Of a stretch of DNA of 64,000 nt, positions 43,788 to 52,594 are shown piece after piece; position 1 is the stretch's first letter; each line of letters opens with the position of its first letter. A program made the position numbers and the translations under genes. The DNA is from Rhizobium sp. 16-449-1b (GTDB lineage: Bacteria > Pseudomonadota > Alphaproteobacteria > Rhizobiales > Rhizobiaceae). The stretch is from assembly GCF_017741935.1 (NCBI RefSeq), contig NZ_JAGHMH010000030.1, positions 62,001 to 126,000 of the forward strand, written 5' to 3'. Below the pieces are notes generated by a model. The model was not told the DNA's origin and made no database searches. It worked only from the letters and a program-made list of their open reading frames with translations.

Positions 43788-44588
43788 ATGGACATTCTGC
43801 TCCTCGTCGCCATCGCAATCTGGTTGTCACTGGCCATGGCCGGCGCGTGGGCAATACAACGCGCGACCGGGCGGAGCGGTTGGATCGACACAATTTGGTC
43901 GGCTGCCGTGGGCATCGGAGGCGTCGTCGCAGTCTCCCTCGCCGGTGGCGACTTCGATCGCCGTGTCGCCCTTTTGATCGTCATCAGCGCCTGGTCGCTA
44001 AGGCTTGCAAGCCACATCGGCTCGCGCACCAGAGGTGCGGCCGAAGATCCTCGTTATGCGAAATTCATCGAAGACTGGGGCGACCGCGCAGCATGGCGAT
44101 TGTTCGTATTCCTGCAGATACAAGCATTGGCCGCGTTCGTTCTCGTCCTGGCCGTCTATCTCGCCGCAGCCAATGACCGGCCGTTTCCAGGCGCCATCGA
44201 CGCTCTGGCCATGCTGCTCGCCATCGTCGCGCTGGGCGGCGAAGCCCTGTCCGACGCGCAGCTCGCCCGCTTCCGAAAGACGCCCGAGGCAAAGGCCGGA
44301 GTCTGTGAGGTCGGGTTGTGGCGCTACTCGCGCCATCCCAACTACTTCTTCGAATGGCTTTTCTGGTGTTGCTGGCCGCTGTTTGCTTCGATCGGATCGA
44401 TATGGAACGGGCTGTCCTTGCTCGCGCCACTCATGATGTACTGGCTGCTGGTGCATGTTTCCGGCGTTCCACCTCTCGAAGAGCACATGCTGCGCTCGCG
44501 CGGCGACAAATTCCGTGCCCTGCAGCGCAGGGTCAACGCCTTCTTCCCAGGTCCTCGCAAATCCACCCTTCCAGGAGATCAACAATGA
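43788..44588 (+). CDS. DUF1295 / steroid 5-alpha-reductase-like membrane protein
   Basis: The 266-residue protein has about six to seven hydrophobic segments and the C-terminal block GLWRYSRHPNYFFEWLFW typical of DUF1295 and isoprenylcysteine methyltransferase-like proteins. The family is linked to lipid modification and is often encoded beside cyclopropane-synthase genes. The start at 43788 has GGAAGG close upstream. The stop overlaps the next start (ATGA), so the two are translationally coupled. Confidence 0.82.
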   Translation: MDILLLVAIAIWLSLAMAGAWAIQRATGRSGWIDTIWSAAVGIGGVVAVSLAGGDFDRRVALLIVISAWSLRLASHIGSRTRGAAEDPRYAKFIEDWGDRAAWRLFVFLQIQALAAFVLVLAVYLAAANDRPFPGAIDALAMLLAIVALGGEALSDAQLARFRKTPEAKAGVCEVGLWRYSRHPNYFFEWLFWCCWPLFASIGSIWNGLSLLAPLMMYWLLVHVSGVPPLEEHMLRSRGDKFRALQRRVNAFFPGPRKSTLPGDQQ

Positions 44589-45613
44589 ACATGCTGGCAT
44601 TCGCCATCAACACTGCCGAGCGCGCGCCGCTAACCGACGCAATGACACTGGCAGGCATCGATTTTCTCTGCGCGCGCACCAAGCGCAAGCTCTCGACAAC
44701 GACGGCGGACACCGAACGCGATTTCGTCCAGCTCATGGACCGCTTTCCGGTCGCGACCCACACCGACGAGGCCAATCGCCAGCACTATGAGGTGCCGGCC
44801 GACTTCTTTGAGGTAGCGCTTGGCCCGCAGCGGAAGTATTCCTGCTGCCTTTACCCGACATCCGAGACGACGCTCGCGGAAGCAGAAATCCTGGCGCTTG
44901 CCGACACGGTCGCGAATGCCGCGATCGAAGATGGGATGACGATCCTGGAGCTCGGCTGTGGCTGGGGTTCGCTTTCGCTTTATCTCGCACGACACTTTCC
45001 CAATTCACGCATCACAAGCGTCTCGAACTCGGCCTCGCAGCGCGCCCATATCCTCGGCCTCGCACGTCGGGATGGCCTGACCAACCTCGACGTCATCACC
45101 GCCGACATGAACCATTTCACCACGGAGGCCAAGTTCGACCGCGTCGTGTCCGTGGAAATGTTCGAGCACATGTCCAACTGGCGCACGCTTCTCGAGCGCA
45201 TCCGCGGCTGGGTGAAGCCTGATGGCAGACTGTTCCTGCATGTCTTCACCCACAAGGACCGCTCCTACAGGTTCGATCCCAACGACCCGTCCGATTGGAT
45301 CGCCCAGCACTTCTTTACCGGTGGGATCATGCCCGCACACGACCTGCCGCACCGCTTCGGCGATCTGTTCAAGGTCGAGCAGGAATGGCGCTGGTCGGGA
45401 ACGCACTATCGCCGCACGGCACTGGACTGGCTGGCGAATTTCGACCGCGACCTTCATCGCATCCGGCCAATCCTTGCAAAGGTCTATGGCAAGGATGCAT
45501 CCCTCTGGATTCGCCGCTGGCGGCTGTTTTTCCTGTCGACTGCAGGCCTGTTCGGGCATGATAAAGGTGATGTCTGGGGTGTCGGCCACTACCTGCTGGC
45601 GCCGGCCACATAA
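44585..45613 (+). CDS. Cyclopropane-fatty-acyl-phospholipid synthase-like methyltransferase
   Basis: The 342-residue SAM-dependent methyltransferase has QHYEVPADFFEVALGP, the SAM loop LELGCGWGSL (121-130), VSVEMFEHM and WRWSGTHYRRTALDW, as in Cfa. It is shorter than E. coli Cfa at its N-terminus. It modifies unsaturated acyl chains of membrane lipids. In related bacteria such copies occur in oxidative-stress gene sets and can make methylated or furan fatty acids rather than cyclopropane. The neighbouring DUF1295, membrane protein and lipocalin genes support a lipid-protection operon. Confidence 0.85.
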   Translation: MNMLAFAINTAERAPLTDAMTLAGIDFLCARTKRKLSTTTADTERDFVQLMDRFPVATHTDEANRQHYEVPADFFEVALGPQRKYSCCLYPTSETTLAEAEILALADTVANAAIEDGMTILELGCGWGSLSLYLARHFPNSRITSVSNSASQRAHILGLARRDGLTNLDVITADMNHFTTEAKFDRVVSVEMFEHMSNWRTLLERIRGWVKPDGRLFLHVFTHKDRSYRFDPNDPSDWIAQHFFTGGIMPAHDLPHRFGDLFKVEQEWRWSGTHYRRTALDWLANFDRDLHRIRPILAKVYGKDASLWIRRWRLFFLSTAGLFGHDKGDVWGVGHYLLAPAT

Positions 45614-46137
45614 TGTCTGAGGCAACCAAACAGCTCGACCCAATCACCCAGGCGACCGTGACGATTGCCTGGGTCATCGTGCTGAACAAGCCCTTCTATC
45701 CTGTCTATGTCTGGTATCTGGTCGGCAATGGGGTGGCGGCATCGCTCGGGACATTGCTCTCGGCGCCCCTCTTCCTGGCGATCCCGTTTTTGGCCAGACG
45801 ATCGCCGCTGATGGCCCGGATCGCGCTGCCGCTGATCGGCACGTTCGACACCTTGTTCGAGACGAAACTCTTCGGATCGGCTTCGGGCACGGAATTGTAC
45901 TTCGCCGCCTGCATCATGCTTGTCGCGCTGTCTTTCCAGGCACACGAAAAGTGGTGGCAGCGCGGAATGGCCGTGCTTGTTTTCGTCGTGTTCGTGTTCT
46001 CGCGCAATTTTATCGGTGCACGGTTGCATGTCTGGACTGCAACGGAACTCGCGACCCTCTTCAACCTGAATGCCTTCGCCGTCGCTAGCCTGTTGGCCTT
46101 CATCGCCCTTCGCTATGCGGGGATATCACGGACATGA
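45613..46137 (+). CDS. Unknown membrane protein in lipid-modification operon
   Basis: The 174-residue protein has about five hydrophobic segments (for example VIVLNKPFYPVYVWYLVG and LYFAACIMLVALSF). I do not recognise the family with certainty. Its start overlaps the methyltransferase stop by one base and its stop overlaps the region before the lipocalin gene, so it is part of one operon. A role in lipid modification or transport is inferred only from neighbours. Confidence 0.7.
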   Translation: MSEATKQLDPITQATVTIAWVIVLNKPFYPVYVWYLVGNGVAASLGTLLSAPLFLAIPFLARRSPLMARIALPLIGTFDTLFETKLFGSASGTELYFAACIMLVALSFQAHEKWWQRGMAVLVFVVFVFSRNFIGARLHVWTATELATLFNLNAFAVASLLAFIALRYAGISRT

Positions 46138-46181
46138 GACCGATCCGATCAAACGACAGCCAGAACGAATGGGAGCTGATT

Positions 46182-46721
46182 ATGCAGAAGATTTCTCGCT
46201 GGTGTTTTGCCGCGACAGTCGCATTGATATCATTATCGAGCCCCGCCCTTTCAGCCTCAGTAGAGCCGCGGCCGGTCGCGGTTGGTATGGAGCACTATCA
46301 TGGGACATGGCTTGAGATCGGTCGCCGGCCCATGTGGCTGACTGATGGCTGCGTTGCGGGTTATTCGACCTACAAGCCCGGAAAGACGCGAGGCGAGGTC
46401 CAGGTGGAAGACGGTTGCCACGTCGACATTCCCGGCGGGCGGCTGAAGACCGTCAATGGCGATGGACGTATCCTCGATCTCGGGCACGGCAATGCCAAGA
46501 TGCGGGTCCGATATCCCTTCTTCATCACATTCAACTATTGGGTCCTTTACAAATCCCCCGACAAGACGTGGTTCATAAGTGCCGATCCAGAAATGCAGAA
46601 CCTCTGGATATACGCGCGGGCCGTGCCTTCAAAGGCAAAACTGAAGGTGATGATCCGCAAGGCGAGCCAACTCGGCTATGATGTCGGAAAGCTTGAGTTT
46701 CCCGCGCAGTCCGGGCGCTGA
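46182..46721 (+). CDS. Lipocalin family protein (Blc-like)
   Basis: The 179-residue protein has a signal peptide (WCFAATVALISLSSPALSA) and the lipocalin GxW motif in YHGTWLEIGRRP. Later strands NYWVLYKSPDKTWFISADPE and LWIYARAVP fit the bacterial Blc group. It may carry or scavenge lipids in the envelope. GGGAG stands 7 bases before the ATG at 46182; an upstream ATG at 46134 overlaps the previous stop but would bury the signal peptide. It ends the operon. Confidence 0.78.
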   Translation: MQKISRWCFAATVALISLSSPALSASVEPRPVAVGMEHYHGTWLEIGRRPMWLTDGCVAGYSTYKPGKTRGEVQVEDGCHVDIPGGRLKTVNGDGRILDLGHGNAKMRVRYPFFITFNYWVLYKSPDKTWFISADPEMQNLWIYARAVPSKAKLKVMIRKASQLGYDVGKLEFPAQSGR

Positions 46722-47029
46722 GTGGCCGAAAGTCCATTTGCTGGCGAAAAAGCTCTGTCTCGGCGTCGGCGATGAGATTCTTCCAGTTGATGCGCAGCCT
46801 GACGGCTCCCGTTCTTGTCTGAGCGACAACGGACTTGCGCGTGTTGGAGACGCAAACACACCGGCGTGAGTTGTTTTATGCTGGATGAAGTGATCGCACG
46901 GAGCCTTTCAAAGAATAATGCGCACGGTAGCAGGCGTTGACGCATTTGATGATGCGCCACTGAGTAGCCCTTGCAGAGAATCGTTGAAAGCCGACGACGA
47001 TATTCCAGCCGGCAACATGATCCTAGCTA
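46722..47029. other. Intergenic region with a possible gene remnant
   Basis: The minus strand between about 46722 and 46870 reads LRINWKNLIADAETELFRQQ and then MDFRPLS in one frame, which looks protein-coding but has no start codon. It may be the relic of a small gene. I do not recognise it. No terminator with a T-run was found between the lipocalin and GMC genes, which converge here. Confidence 0.3.
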
Positions 47030-48742
47030 TTAGGAGTCCGCCCTTAAGGCATCGGCGATCTTTTCTGCCATCATGATAGTCGGAAGGTTGGTGTTGGCGC
47101 AGGGGATTGTCGGCATCAGCGACGCGTCGCAGACGTACAAGCCGTCAAGCCCACGCACCTTGCCCGATGCATTCGTCACCGCCATGCGATCAACGTCAGC
47201 GCCCATGCGGCACGTGCCGGACGGATGCCAGACGCCACCGACAACCTCCGAGATATAGGCTTCGAGGTCCGCGCGGCTCGAGGCAAGCCGTTTGGGATCA
47301 TCATAGTTCGACAGCATGTAGGGAAACGCCTTTTCGCGCAGACTGCCGATGGCGTCGAGACCAAGCGCACCAACGGCGGTGACAGCGGCGCCAAGCTTCG
47401 ACGGCTTGGAGAACAGCTTGCCGATCTCCGACATGCCGCCAGCATAGATGCCTGACACCACCGAACCGAGGTTCGGATCAGAGGTCAACCGCACCGCCCG
47501 CTCGAAGGCGTCGGCCAGGCGCGTCAGGTCGCGGCGGTCGGACAGCATGCGAAAGTCGATGCGTGGCGCTCCGTCCGGCGACGCCGGATCGAGCAGCAAC
47601 TGCCCGCGCGAATAGGACTTGTTGACCCAGAAGAACACCGAGCCCAGCTGCCGGCCAACGGAATGCCAGGCGGCGCGGGTCACGAAATTCATGTGCATGT
47701 CGCCTTCCGGGCAGCCCTCGACACCCGATGAAAAGCGATAGCCGATAGGGATATGATAGTCTGGAACGCCTTTCTGGCGGGCGGCTGGCTTGAGGAAAGG
47801 CACGAGGCCCGCCGACGGGTGTTCCATAAGGTTCTGGCCGATGCCCGGCAGATCGCGTTCAACCTCGATACCACAATCGACGAGGTGGGTGGCGGGGCCG
47901 ACGCCCGAGCGCATGAGAATGGCAGGTGACGCCAGCGCCCCCGCCGAGAGGATGACGCGGCCGGCGCGCAGTTCGTTTCGAGCCCCGGCACGTTCGACCA
48001 TGACCCCGTTCGCCCTGCCCTTTTCAATCAGGATGCGGGAGACAGTGGTTTCGGTGCGGATCTCGAGGTTCGGACGACGGCGCACCTCGGGCGTCAGATA
48101 GGCCCAGGCGGTGCTGACGCGCCGGGCTTTCTCGTCCATGTTGACGGCCATCTCGAAGATGCCTTCCTGCCAGATACCGTTCTGATCAGGGAGGAAGGGG
48201 ATGCCTTTCCTCTCGCAGATGTCGAGCATCACCCGGGTGAACGGCGTCCAGAGAACCTCGCCGCGGCGGCGGATCGGGAACGGGCCTGTCTTGCCGTGCA
48301 ACTCGTTGTCAAAATCGAGATCGCGCTCCAATTTCTTGAAATAGGGCAGGCATTCGTTCCACGACCAGCCGTCGACGCCCATGGCACCCCATTCGTCGTA
48401 ATCGTTCGGGGAACCGCGATTGGCGCCGATGCCGTTGATGGCCGAGCCGCCACCCAGAACGCGGGCCTGTTCGTAGCGCGAAGCCTTCGCCTCCGGCCGG
48501 TTGGAGCCGGTATAGGGGTAGGATGCCTTGAGGTTCCAGGTGTAGCGGGGGTTGGAATAGGCGACACCCGGATAGGGGTTGGCAAGATCGGGAAAATCCT
48601 CAGGACGCTCGGCGTCGATACCGGCCTCGAGAAGAATGACACGAATGGCCGGGTTCTCGGTCAATCGGGATGCGAGGACGCAGCCTGCGGAACCTCCTCC
48701 TACGATGATATAGTCCGCACGAATGGTGTCCGCAGTGCTCAT
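47030..48742 (-). CDS. GMC family oxidoreductase (choline/alcohol dehydrogenase-like)
   Basis: The 570-residue flavoprotein has the FAD loop DYIIVGGGSAGCVLASRL near the N-terminus, the GMC signature region ARVLGGGSAINGIGANRG, and GALASPAILMRSGVGP. The C-terminal active site has the catalytic His in VWHPSGTCRMG and the partner Asn in PCANTNLPT. It oxidises an alcohol to an aldehyde. It is the last gene of the nine-gene operon, together with an aldehyde dehydrogenase gene, so an alcohol-to-acid sequence is plausible. Confidence 0.9.
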   Translation of the reverse strand: MSTADTIRADYIIVGGGSAGCVLASRLTENPAIRVILLEAGIDAERPEDFPDLANPYPGVAYSNPRYTWNLKASYPYTGSNRPEAKASRYEQARVLGGGSAINGIGANRGSPNDYDEWGAMGVDGWSWNECLPYFKKLERDLDFDNELHGKTGPFPIRRRGEVLWTPFTRVMLDICERKGIPFLPDQNGIWQEGIFEMAVNMDEKARRVSTAWAYLTPEVRRRPNLEIRTETTVSRILIEKGRANGVMVERAGARNELRAGRVILSAGALASPAILMRSGVGPATHLVDCGIEVERDLPGIGQNLMEHPSAGLVPFLKPAARQKGVPDYHIPIGYRFSSGVEGCPEGDMHMNFVTRAAWHSVGRQLGSVFFWVNKSYSRGQLLLDPASPDGAPRIDFRMLSDRRDLTRLADAFERAVRLTSDPNLGSVVSGIYAGGMSEIGKLFSKPSKLGAAVTAVGALGLDAIGSLREKAFPYMLSNYDDPKRLASSRADLEAYISEVVGGVWHPSGTCRMGADVDRMAVTNASGKVRGLDGLYVCDASLMPTIPCANTNLPTIMMAEKIADALRADS

Positions 48743-48791
48743 GTCAGTCCTCGAAGAGCCGATTGGGAATGATGTGTCTGAAAGGCGCCGG

Positions 48792-49178
48792 TTACGGCGC
48801 CTTGTAGGCGATGCAATCGACCTCGACCTTGCAGTCGACGACCATGCGCGATTCCACGCAGCAGCGGGCGGGCGGATTGTCGCCGAAATACTGGGTGAAA
48901 ACGCCGTTGAAGCTCCAGAAGTCGCGCGCGTCGTCGAGCCAGACGCCCACGCGAACGATGTCCGAAGGCTGGTAGCCGGCGTCCTTGACGATCGTCAACA
49001 TGTTCTCGATGGCGATCTTCGCCTGTTCGACGATACCGCTGCCGACGATTTCGCCTTCGCGCATCGGCGTCTGGCCGGAAACATGCAGCCAACCGCCGGC
49101 TTCGACCGCCTTGGCGAAAGGCAGCGTCCGGCCGCCGGAGCCGCGTCCCTCGCCCAGTCCGTGTCGGGTGATAGTCAT
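48792..49178 (-). CDS. RidA family protein
   Basis: The 128-residue protein is a RidA/YjgF-type trimeric protein with FAKAVEAGGWLHVSGQTP at the start and the catalytic Arg105 in NPPARCCVES. RidA proteins hydrolyse reactive enamines and imines made by PLP enzymes. The threonine-dehydratase-like enzyme in the same operon would generate such intermediates, which fits well. AAAGGAA stands before the ATG at 49178. Confidence 0.88.
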   Translation of the reverse strand: MTITRHGLGEGRGSGGRTLPFAKAVEAGGWLHVSGQTPMREGEIVGSGIVEQAKIAIENMLTIVKDAGYQPSDIVRVGVWLDDARDFWSFNGVFTQYFGDNPPARCCVESRMVVDCKVEVDCIAYKAP

Positions 49179-49234
49179 TTCAATTCCTTTCAAGGCTTTG
49201 CCGGCGGCGCGCGCCGGCACTGGAAAAACGGATG

Positions 49235-50761
49235 TCAGCGGGTGATGTCGATCGTCATCGTCTTGAGATCGCACATCTCCATCAACGTGTGCCGGCCGCC
49301 AGTGCGTCCAAGACCGCTGTTGGTGCCGGCCGCACCGCCGGCCGGAATGTGCGGTTCCCAGTAGCAGCTCTTCTCGTTGACGTTGACGATGCCGCAGCGC
49401 AGGTTCTCGGTGTAGAAGAAGGCCCGCTTGATCGAGTTGGTGAAGACCGCGGCATTCAGGCCGTATGGGCTGGACGCGGCAAGCTCGAGCGCCTCTTCGT
49501 CGCTTTCGAAGGTCAGCACCGGAGCCACGGGGCCGAAGGATTCCTCTCTGTTGAGCAGGCTGTCGCGCGTCAATCCGGTAACGACGGTCGGCTCGAAATA
49601 GAGGTTGGTCGGCATGCCCGCGGCGATCTTGCCGCCCTTGACGACATCGGCCTTGCGCGCGAAGGCGTCGTTCATGTGCTCCTGCATCTTGTCGAGCGCA
49701 GAGGCGTTGTTGACGGGTCCCATCGTGGTCGCGGGATCGAAGGGGTCGCCCAGGCGAACCTTCTCGGCCGCCTTGATCAAGCCGTCTACGAAGCGGTCAT
49801 GGATCGACTTGTGCACGAGGACGCGCTCCGTCGCGGTGCAGATCTGGCCGGCATTGGCGAAGCAGCCGGCGCCCACCAGCGCAGCCGCGACATCGACGTC
49901 CGCATCCGGCAGGACGATCGTTGGGCCGTTGCCGCCCATCTCGAGCAACAGCGGCTTGCCGGCCCCGCGGCGAGCGATAATGCCGCCGGTAAGCGAGCTT
50001 CCGGTGAAGCCGATCGCGTGCGTGCCCGGATGGATGACGGCCTCGTCGCCGACCTCCGCGCCGTCACCGAGCACCAGGTTGATGATGCCATCAGGCAGGC
50101 CGGCGTCGATCATGCACTCCATCAATGCGACGGCGACCAGCGACGTGGTCGGCGCCGGGATCCAGACGACCGTGTTGCCGGTGGCGATTGCCGGTCCGAG
50201 ATAGTAGAGGCACGGCAGGCCGAGCGGAAAGTTCCATGGCGTGATGATCGTCAGCACGCCCTTCGGCTGCAGGAAGGAGAAGGCGCGCTTGTTGGCGTCT
50301 GCAACCGGGAAGGCGGCCGTTTCCAGCCACTTCATCTGCTCGGCGGCATTGCGAAAGCCGAGCGAGGCCGAGCCGATTTCGGCCTTGGCTTCACTGTGGA
50401 ACGGCTTGCCCTGCTCCAGGCAAAGCAGCCGGGCAAGCTCGTCGGTGCGGCGATCAATTTCGTCGGCGATCTTCATGCAAAGCGCCGCGCGCTGGAAGAC
50501 GCCCATCTTCGCAATCAGCGGACGGGCCGCGTCGGCGGCTTCGACGGCGCGACCGACGTCGGCGCGCGTCGACAGGGCCAGATAGCCGAGTTCCTCGCCG
50601 GTCGCCGGGCTGTCGATCCTGAGGTACTTGCCAGAGCTTCCCGCAACCCACTGCGATCCGATACGATTGGTGCCGAGGCGCAGACCTGCCGTCGGTTCGC
50701 CGACGATGGGCATGCCGCGGAGATTGGGGCCATCGAGAGAGGACTTGAACTGAACCGTCAT
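49235..50761 (-). CDS. Aldehyde dehydrogenase (succinate-semialdehyde dehydrogenase-like)
   Basis: The 508-residue NAD(P)-dependent dehydrogenase has the cofactor strand TPWNFPLGLP, the catalytic Glu274 (LLLEMGGNGP) and the nucleophile Cys308 (ANAGQICTATER). Sequence style fits the SSADH/GabD group, but in this operon the substrate is more likely the aldehyde from the GMC enzyme. Its start overlaps the creatininase stop (ATGA). Confidence 0.9.
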   Translation of the reverse strand: MTVQFKSSLDGPNLRGMPIVGEPTAGLRLGTNRIGSQWVAGSSGKYLRIDSPATGEELGYLALSTRADVGRAVEAADAARPLIAKMGVFQRAALCMKIADEIDRRTDELARLLCLEQGKPFHSEAKAEIGSASLGFRNAAEQMKWLETAAFPVADANKRAFSFLQPKGVLTIITPWNFPLGLPCLYYLGPAIATGNTVVWIPAPTTSLVAVALMECMIDAGLPDGIINLVLGDGAEVGDEAVIHPGTHAIGFTGSSLTGGIIARRGAGKPLLLEMGGNGPTIVLPDADVDVAAALVGAGCFANAGQICTATERVLVHKSIHDRFVDGLIKAAEKVRLGDPFDPATTMGPVNNASALDKMQEHMNDAFARKADVVKGGKIAAGMPTNLYFEPTVVTGLTRDSLLNREESFGPVAPVLTFESDEEALELAASSPYGLNAAVFTNSIKRAFFYTENLRCGIVNVNEKSCYWEPHIPAGGAAGTNSGLGRTGGRHTLMEMCDLKTMTIDITR

Positions 50762-51567
50762 GGGATGCTCCTTTGACCGTATTCCGATTGAATCTTGAGA
50801 ATGGTTTGCCGGCTGCGCTCTACGGCGGCTTCAAACAGCCGCTGGCCCGCCGCCGGCGATGCCTCCGAGGGCGTGCCGATGACGCCGTTGTCGCGGATCT
50901 GCTCGAACGGCCGCCAGACGGTGACCGCCGGTCCGGCGTAGAGATGCGGGTCCGGCCAGGATTTTGGCGTCGTTCCCTCAGGGATCATGTCCTCGCGCAC
51001 GCTTTGCGGGATGACGTGCATCATCAGCGATGTCTCGAGCGCACAGGCGTGTCCCGTGCCGCCGGCGTGGTCGGGCAGAACCTCGGCCGCGACATCGGCA
51101 ACCAGATCGAAATAGGAAAATCCGGCCGAAACGACGCCCTGTCGGCCGAGCGTGGTGATCGCCACCTGGATCGCGGCGCGATTGCCGCCGTGCCCGTTGA
51201 TGATCACGGGCAGGAAGCCGTCTTCCCAAAGGCAGGCGCAGAGGTCGACCAGCACCGCGATGAAGGTTTGCGGGCTGAGGCTCATCGTGCCCGCAAAGGC
51301 GCGATGATGCTGCGAGGATCCATAGGCGAATGGCTCGCAGACACGCATGCCCTGCTGCCCTTCGGCCGCGCCATTGGCGACGGCGGATGCCAACCAGATA
51401 TCGAGCCCCATGGGCAGGTGGGGTCCGTGCTGTTCTACGGCCCCGGTCGGCAACAGCGCCACGGGACGGTGGCTTCCGCCGGTCGCCAGGCGCTCGGCGT
51501 CGGGCGAGGTCATCCAGGCGAATGACGACTTGCCCTTCGGGAAATGATCGACTGCGGGATGGCTCAT
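50758..51567 (-). CDS. Creatininase family amidohydrolase
   Basis: The 269-residue protein has the creatininase metal site TGAVEQHGPHLPMGLD (Glu45, His47, Asp56) and the INGHGGN motif near residue 136. The family opens cyclic amides or hydrolyses related bonds (creatinine, formamidopyrimidines, keto-inositol derivatives), so the reaction is uncertain. The start overlaps the permease stop, and the stop overlaps the aldehyde dehydrogenase start. Confidence 0.87.
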   Translation of the reverse strand: MSHPAVDHFPKGKSSFAWMTSPDAERLATGGSHRPVALLPTGAVEQHGPHLPMGLDIWLASAVANGAAEGQQGMRVCEPFAYGSSQHHRAFAGTMSLSPQTFIAVLVDLCACLWEDGFLPVIINGHGGNRAAIQVAITTLGRQGVVSAGFSYFDLVADVAAEVLPDHAGGTGHACALETSLMMHVIPQSVREDMIPEGTTPKSWPDPHLYAGPAVTVWRPFEQIRDNGVIGTPSEASPAAGQRLFEAAVERSRQTILKIQSEYGQRSIP

Positions 51568-52538
51568 CGCGCCGGCTCCAGAAGGCGCGCCTTGGCGTAG
51601 GTCATGCCGGTATCGGCCAGAAGTGCGGCCATGATGATGGCGCCCTTGTAGAGTTCCAGGCTCGACGGATCCGTTCCGAAGATGCGCAGGGCCGTCGTCA
51701 ACAGGCTGACAATTAGAGCGCCGACGACCGTGCCCCAGACCGTTCCGCGCCCGCCGAAAATACTGGTGCCGCCAAGCACCGTCGCGGCGATCGCGTCGAG
51801 GAGCAGCGAGGTGCCGCCGATATTCGGCGTCACCACCGGCACGCGGCAGATCATGACGACCGCCGTCAGGAACACGAAGAGGCCCGATGCCGTGTAGATG
51901 AGGATGGTGTGACGGGTCACCGGGATTCCCGCAAGTTCGGCGGCAGCCGCATCCGATCCCAACGCGTAGGTGCGCAGACCGAAGCGCGTCATTCGCATCA
52001 GCACGGCGGCTGCGATAACGACCGCAAGTGTCGCAAAGATCACGTGCGGAATGCCGATCGAACGTTCGATGCCGACGAAGCGCAATGTCGGGTCCTTCAG
52101 CATCAGCACGCCTTTCGAGGCGACGGCCAGCGTGGCGCCTTGCAGGACAACCATTGCAGCCAGCGTGGTGACGAAGGGCGGGATCTTCAGAAGCGAAATG
52201 ACGAGACCATTCACGAGACCGACGATGAGCATCACGGCGAGACCGATCGCCAGCGAACCGGGCAGTCCGACGCCGGCATCGATGAGGCTGGCGATCAGCA
52301 CCGCGCAGAAGGCGACGCCGACACCAGCTGCAAGGTCGATGCCTCCGGTAAGGAGCACGATCATGGCGCCGAGCGCGAGCACGGCGATCGGGGTCGCTTG
52401 CGAGACGATATTGATTAGGCTCTGGCCGGAGACGACGCGCGGATCGACGATGGCGAAGATTGCCATCAGCGCTACCAGTAGGATCAGCGGCGACAGATCG
52501 AGAACGCGCTTCAAGGCGAGGTTGCGGGGAGAGATCAT
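51564..52538 (-). CDS. Rbs-type sugar ABC transporter permease (second system)
   Basis: The 324-residue membrane protein has RbsC-like features: TGGIDLAAGVGVAFCAV, PPFVTTLAAMVVLQGATL and GGTSIFGGRGTVWGT. It follows the gene for a protein that already contains one permease domain, so the importer probably assembles a permease heterodimer. It lies 56 bases behind the fusion gene. Confidence 0.9.
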   Translation of the reverse strand: MISPRNLALKRVLDLSPLILLVALMAIFAIVDPRVVSGQSLINIVSQATPIAVLALGAMIVLLTGGIDLAAGVGVAFCAVLIASLIDAGVGLPGSLAIGLAVMLIVGLVNGLVISLLKIPPFVTTLAAMVVLQGATLAVASKGVLMLKDPTLRFVGIERSIGIPHVIFATLAVVIAAAVLMRMTRFGLRTYALGSDAAAAELAGIPVTRHTILIYTASGLFVFLTAVVMICRVPVVTPNIGGTSLLLDAIAATVLGGTSIFGGRGTVWGTVVGALIVSLLTTALRIFGTDPSSLELYKGAIIMAALLADTGMTYAKARLLEPAR

Positions 52539-52594
52539 ATCAATTCATCCTTCTTCCCGTAGGAGGGTTGCAGGAAAGGCGCGAACAGCTTTGC

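Noticed and set aside
49232..50776. A 514-codon plus-strand frame opposite the aldehyde dehydrogenase gene
   Set aside because: The minus strand has a complete enzyme with catalytic Glu and Cys; the plus frame has no recognisable fold and is a shadow.
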